This document shows, in pieces, positions 5,272 to 7,132 of a DNA stretch of 7,132 bases. The notes under the pieces were generated by a model, which was given only the letters and a program-made list of their open reading frames with translations, ran no database searches and had not been told where the DNA came from. The position numbers and the translations under genes are program-made. Source of the stretch: JANXYW01 sp964458665 (lineage in GTDB: Bacteria; Chloroflexota; Dehalococcoidia; DSTF01; JACRBR01); the NCBI GenBank assembly GCA_964458665.1, contig CAYWOO010000169.1:1-7132 (forward strand). The letters are read 5' to 3'. Position 1 is the first letter of the stretch. Each line of letters starts with the position of its first letter.

Positions 5272-5282
5272 AAAGCCCGCGC
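5261..5282. repeat. Hairpin repeat overlapping the GNAT stop codon, between two convergent genes
   Basis: GCGCGGGCT (5261-5269) and AGCCCGCGC (5274-5282) form a perfect 9-bp stem with a GAAA tetraloop. It spans the stop of the + strand GNAT gene and ends 7 bases before the stop of the - strand GNAT gene, so it could act on both transcripts. No T-run follows on either side. It is probably another dispersed palindrome family that doubles as a transcript end. Confidence 0.6.
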
Positions 5283-5289
5283 TACGATG

Positions 5290-6171
5290 CTACAGCTGTT
5301 TCGTCCAGGCGCGATCCTTGCCGACGATCTGGAAGCCGCAGGACTGGTAGAGCGCGATCGCCGCGTCGTTCGTGTTCTGCGTAAAGACGACCGCGGTTGT
5401 GGCGCCGAGTTCGTGGAGCCTGCGCAGGCCTTCGACGATCACGGCCTTGCCGACGCCTCTGCGCCGGTGCGCCTGTGCGGTCCCGACCGCCTCGAACTCA
5501 CCGCATCGTGTCGCGGCGTCGTACCAGCACGTACAGGCGGCGGCGCCTGTCCCATCCGGCGCGACAGCGATGAGGTCCGGCTCGGGCCGATACGTGGGCA
5601 GGCGCTGCACAAAACGCCACGTGTCGCCAGTGAGAGTGAAGTCGCCGAACGAATCTGACTCGACGAATACGCGACATTCGACGTCCTCCGCCGTCGAGGC
5701 GTGGCCGAGCGTGAAGCCCACGGGCACGACGGCGGCGTTCGGCGCGGCCGCTAATCGCTGCCGGAGGCGCGTGTTGCCGCCGTCGCTCGTTGCGTAGCCG
5801 CGCCGCGCGAGCGCTTCGACGCGCGGCCGATCGCCATCGACGGCGACCACGCTGATCGACTCCCGGCCCTGCTCACGGTACTCGTGCTCCATCCAGTCGA
5901 GTGCTTCGTCCAGCATCGATGCGTCTGCGGTGGGGTCGATGACGGCATCGCCGAGCGTCGGCGGGTCCAGCCATGCGAACGCCACCAGTGAGCCGTCCGC
6001 CCGCGGCCACACGCGCGTGTCGGAGAGCCGGTCGCCGTCGGCTGTGCCGCGTAGCACCCAGTAGAGGTCGCCGATGTGCATCTGCGCGCGCGGGTCGTCG
6101 ACGGCCCAGCGGCGCGCCAGCAGCTCATGCACGCGCCGGACGTCGTCCCAGGTGAGGGTTCGAGGTGCCAT
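5290..6171 (-). CDS. Tandem GNAT-domain acetyltransferase (MshD-like two-domain layout)
   Basis: The protein has about 293 aa and two GNAT-like halves. The N-terminal half (about residues 1-140, with TLTWDDVRRVHELL at the start) has the fold pattern but no R/QxxGxG/A motif and is probably degenerate. The C-terminal half is canonical. It has EFEAVGTAQAHRRRGVGKAVI (about 225-246), with the RRxGVGK acetyl-CoA loop, then NTNDAAIALYQSCGF (about 266-280). Paired GNAT domains with one active half occur in mycothiol synthase and many uncharacterised relatives; the substrate is unknown. Two starts are possible: ATG at 6180 (MPSMAPRTL) or ATG at 6171 (MAPRTL). I prefer 6171 because a TACGAT box lies 7 bases before it. 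The gene follows the 177-aa ORF on the same strand by a short gap and may be partly co-transcribed with it. The stop is at 5290-5292. Confidence 0.85.
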   Translation of the reverse strand: MAPRTLTWDDVRRVHELLARRWAVDDPRAQMHIGDLYWVLRGTADGDRLSDTRVWPRADGSLVAFAWLDPPTLGDAVIDPTADASMLDEALDWMEHEYREQGRESISVVAVDGDRPRVEALARRGYATSDGGNTRLRQRLAAAPNAAVVPVGFTLGHASTAEDVECRVFVESDSFGDFTLTGDTWRFVQRLPTYRPEPDLIAVAPDGTGAAACTCWYDAATRCGEFEAVGTAQAHRRRGVGKAVIVEGLRRLHELGATTAVVFTQNTNDAAIALYQSCGFQIVGKDRAWTKQL

Positions 6172-6178
6172 GCTTGGC

Positions 6179-6184
6179 ATCGTA
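6179..6184 (-). promoter_or_regulatory. Candidate -10 box TACGAT for the tandem GNAT gene
   Basis: On the - strand TACGAT is followed by 7 bases and then the ATG at 6171, mirroring the + strand GNAT gene. If real, the transcript is leaderless and the upstream ATG at 6180, which overlaps the box, is not the start. Confidence 0.35.
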
Positions 6185-6201
6185 TCGCCACTCGCCGATC
6201 G

Positions 6202-6735
6202 TTAGGGGAACAGATGTTGGTCAGTGCGCTGCCAGCTACGGTACGAGTTGGCGAGGAACTCCGTCATCTCCGCCAGGGGCATCTCGCATTTCACTTCGTA
6301 CTCTGACACGAGATGGTGGATGAGGTGTTCGACGCTGAGTCGACCCGCAGGGAAGTGAATGTTGTGAAGATCCGGCACGCGCAAGCTCGAAGCATTCACA
6401 TGCAGATGAGAGTGTGGCTTCACATCACCCACGGTTGTGTCGTACTCGTAGCGAAAGACCCAGTGCGTATCATCCAGCCAGTAGATGTATTCCGCCTTCA
6501 CGACGTGAGGCTTCCCATCCAGATCCGTGATGATCTGCGAGAAGTCGAGGACTCCACGGCTCAAGTCCAGCGGTCGAATTTCTCCGTTGACGCGACGAGT
6601 GATCTCGTGAAACGCGGGATTGGCAGACAGAGTTATTGAATCCAGGCGACTTTGCGAGATCGTCCGGTTGAAGAGGCGGTTCAGGTTGTCGACGTGTGGT
6701 CTCGCTGTCCGGAAGAGGTCAGGAGACGGAGGCAA
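6202..6735 (-). CDS. Uncharacterised 177-aa protein, candidate toxin of a toxin-antitoxin-like pair (TumE/DUF6516-like pattern, tentative)
   Basis: I do not recognise this protein with certainty. The middle holds alternating strand-like segments: VKAEYIYWLDDTHWVFRYEY (79-98), then PHSHLHVNASS (107-117) and HNIHFPAGRLSVEHLIHHLV (124-143). The pattern of aromatic strands, a WxFRY segment and a following P-H-x-H-x-H block recalls DUF6516/TumE-type toxins. The protein is longer than the usual members and I cannot confirm the family. No membrane segment or signal peptide is visible. The only plausible start is TTG at 6735: a stop lies just upstream in frame and no ATG or GTG occurs in the N-terminal region. 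The start overlaps the end of the preceding 68-aa gene by 17 bases, which suggests translational coupling. Two counted 60-base lines (6361-6420 and 6541-6600) are 53% and 58% GC, against 73% at 5941-6000 in the neighbouring gene, so transfer is likely. Confidence 0.72.
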   Translation of the reverse strand: MPPSPDLFRTARPHVDNLNRLFNRTISQSRLDSITLSANPAFHEITRRVNGEIRPLDLSRGVLDFSQIITDLDGKPHVVKAEYIYWLDDTHWVFRYEYDTTVGDVKPHSHLHVNASSLRVPDLHNIHFPAGRLSVEHLIHHLVSEYEVKCEMPLAEMTEFLANSYRSWQRTDQHLFP

Positions 6736-6925
6736 GGTCGGCCATCATGGCGAGCGCTCGAACGCCGATCCGTTCCGGGAGCCGTCCTTCTTCACGCAGG
6801 CGAAGAAACTGTTCTCCAGAGATGCCCAGCAACCGTTGAGCTTCCCGGTCGATCAGCGCGTCGAACTCTTCTCGACTGCCGATCAGCGAGTGCTCCGCGG
6901 ATTCGTGGCCATTCCCGTTCTTCAT
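6719..6925 (-). CDS. Small 68-aa antitoxin-like protein, first gene of an overlapping pair
   Basis: This short, soluble, largely helical protein has no membrane segment. The segment from about residue 26 to 50 includes DREAQRLLGISGEQFLRLRE and then EGRLPE. It looks like a small DNA-binding or antitoxin helix set: an E/D-x-EA-x-RLLGIS-x-x-x-FL pattern, then a basic turn. A hydrophobic tail, VRALAMMADLA (55-65), follows. The ATG at 6925 has a weak purine-rich stretch (GGACGGGA) just upstream. The gene ends inside the next gene (17-base overlap, different frame), the typical antitoxin-first order of type II modules. It could autoregulate through the dyad at 6963-6976. The antitoxin role is inference from size, order and overlap; the reading frame is well supported by that arrangement. 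Confidence 0.65.
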   Translation of the reverse strand: MKNGNGHESAEHSLIGSREEFDALIDREAQRLLGISGEQFLRLREEGRLPERIGVRALAMMADLASVS

Positions 6926-6962
6926 GTGTCCCGTCCGAATCTGCGCCCGCGATCGTAGGCCT

Positions 6963-6976
6963 CGATATAGGTATCG
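6963..6976 (-). promoter_or_regulatory. Small dyad and AT-rich -10-like element upstream of the antitoxin-like gene
   Basis: CGATA (6963-6967) and TATCG (6972-6976) form an inverted repeat with a 4-base spacer, 38-51 bases before the ATG at 6925. On the - strand it reads CGATACCTATATCG, and TATATC or CTATAT could serve as a -10 box. GGCC-like bases flank both arms. A short operator overlapping a promoter would suit autoregulation, but no clear -35 is visible. Confidence 0.3.
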
Positions 6977-7009
6977 GCCGCTGGTTCCATAACGCTACCA
7001 CAGACGCGC

Positions 7010-7034
7010 TAGGCGCCTCAAGGCGCAGCGCCTA
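7010..7034 (-). terminator. Hairpin overlapping the glutamine synthetase stop codon
   Basis: TAGGCGC (7010-7016) and GCGCCTA (7028-7034) pair over 7 bp with an 11-nt loop. An alternative GCGCCT/AGGCGC stem (7013-7018 with 7021-7026) has a 2-nt loop. The structure starts at the stop codon itself and lacks a T-run. It could be a terminator or another palindromic repeat at a gene end. Between it and 6925 I see only the candidate promoter dyad. Confidence 0.4.
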
Positions 7035-7132
7035 CAGCACCGCCAGATACCGCTCCAGCTCGTAGTCGGTGACGTGGCGGCGATACGCGTCGTACTCGAT
7101 CGTCTTGTTTTCGAGCAGGCTTTCGAAGACGT
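7032..7132 (-). CDS. glnA: Glutamine synthetase type I, C-terminal end (5' part outside the window)
   Basis: Thirty-two residues are visible before the TAG at 7032-7034, in the - strand frame. They are VFESLLENKTIEYDAYRRHV followed by TDYELERYLAVL. The pattern E-Y/W-x-x-Y-x-x-x-V-T-x-x-E-L-x-x-Y-L is the terminal helix of bacterial type I glutamine synthetases, which make glutamine from glutamate, ammonia and ATP. No catalytic residues lie in this part, so the call rests on the terminal helix alone. The gene reads toward the antitoxin-like gene, about 107 bases away, with a hairpin in between. Confidence 0.8.
   Translation of the reverse strand, partial: VFESLLENKTIEYDAYRRHVTDYELERYLAVL

Noticed and set aside
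5287..5658. + strand open frame opposite the tandem GNAT gene
   Set aside because: It is antisense of the conserved C-terminal GNAT domain, with no recognisable features.
6313..7065. + strand open frames opposite the toxin-antitoxin-like pair
   Set aside because: They are antisense to the overlapping two-gene cassette and have no family-like sequence; the - strand layout is more coherent.

Overview
The window is GC-rich, densely coding bacterial DNA. It runs from the end of a complex I (nuo) operon on the + strand to the tail of a glutamine synthetase gene on the - strand. The nuoM-nuoN pair, many short GTAGGGGCA...TGCCC palindromes, CTCTGTG-type dispersed repeats and scattered GNAT genes would suit a Chloroflexota-like (Dehalococcoidia or Thermomicrobia relative) environmental genome. 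That assignment is inference from general resemblance; no marker here settles it.

Layout. Positions 1-2228 hold the 3' part of nuoM and a complete nuoN, overlapping by 4 bases. Positions 2229-3754 are a non-coding, repeat-rich gap, entered by one IS481-family insertion sequence (2434-3488). The IS has recognisable terminal inverted repeats, a perfect 6-bp target duplication (CGTAGG) and a transposase whose frame is broken at a run of six G. It landed in the 5' arm of a pre-existing palindromic repeat. Positions 3755-4522 encode a serine alpha/beta hydrolase whose last 23 codons and stop lie in repeat DNA. A 100-bp tandem duplication (4451-4550 / 4551-4650, three differences) and a diverged third partial copy follow. 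Positions 4783-5271 encode a small SSAT-like GNAT acetyltransferase.

From 5290 to the end everything is on the - strand. In transcription order there is the C-terminal end of a type I glutamine synthetase (7132 to 7032), then an overlapping pair: a 68-aa antitoxin-like protein and a 177-aa protein with a TTG start. Last comes a two-domain GNAT protein. The overlapping pair is visibly less GC-rich than its neighbours and has the layout of a toxin-antitoxin cassette. It is the best candidate here for a poorly described system, but its function is not proven by anything visible.

The genes do not form one pathway: nuoMN are respiratory core genes, glnA is nitrogen assimilation, and the rest is accessory. 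The common theme is repeat DNA at gene ends. The stop codons of the hydrolase, the first GNAT and glnA all lie inside inverted or dispersed repeats, and the transposase stop lies inside the right IS end.
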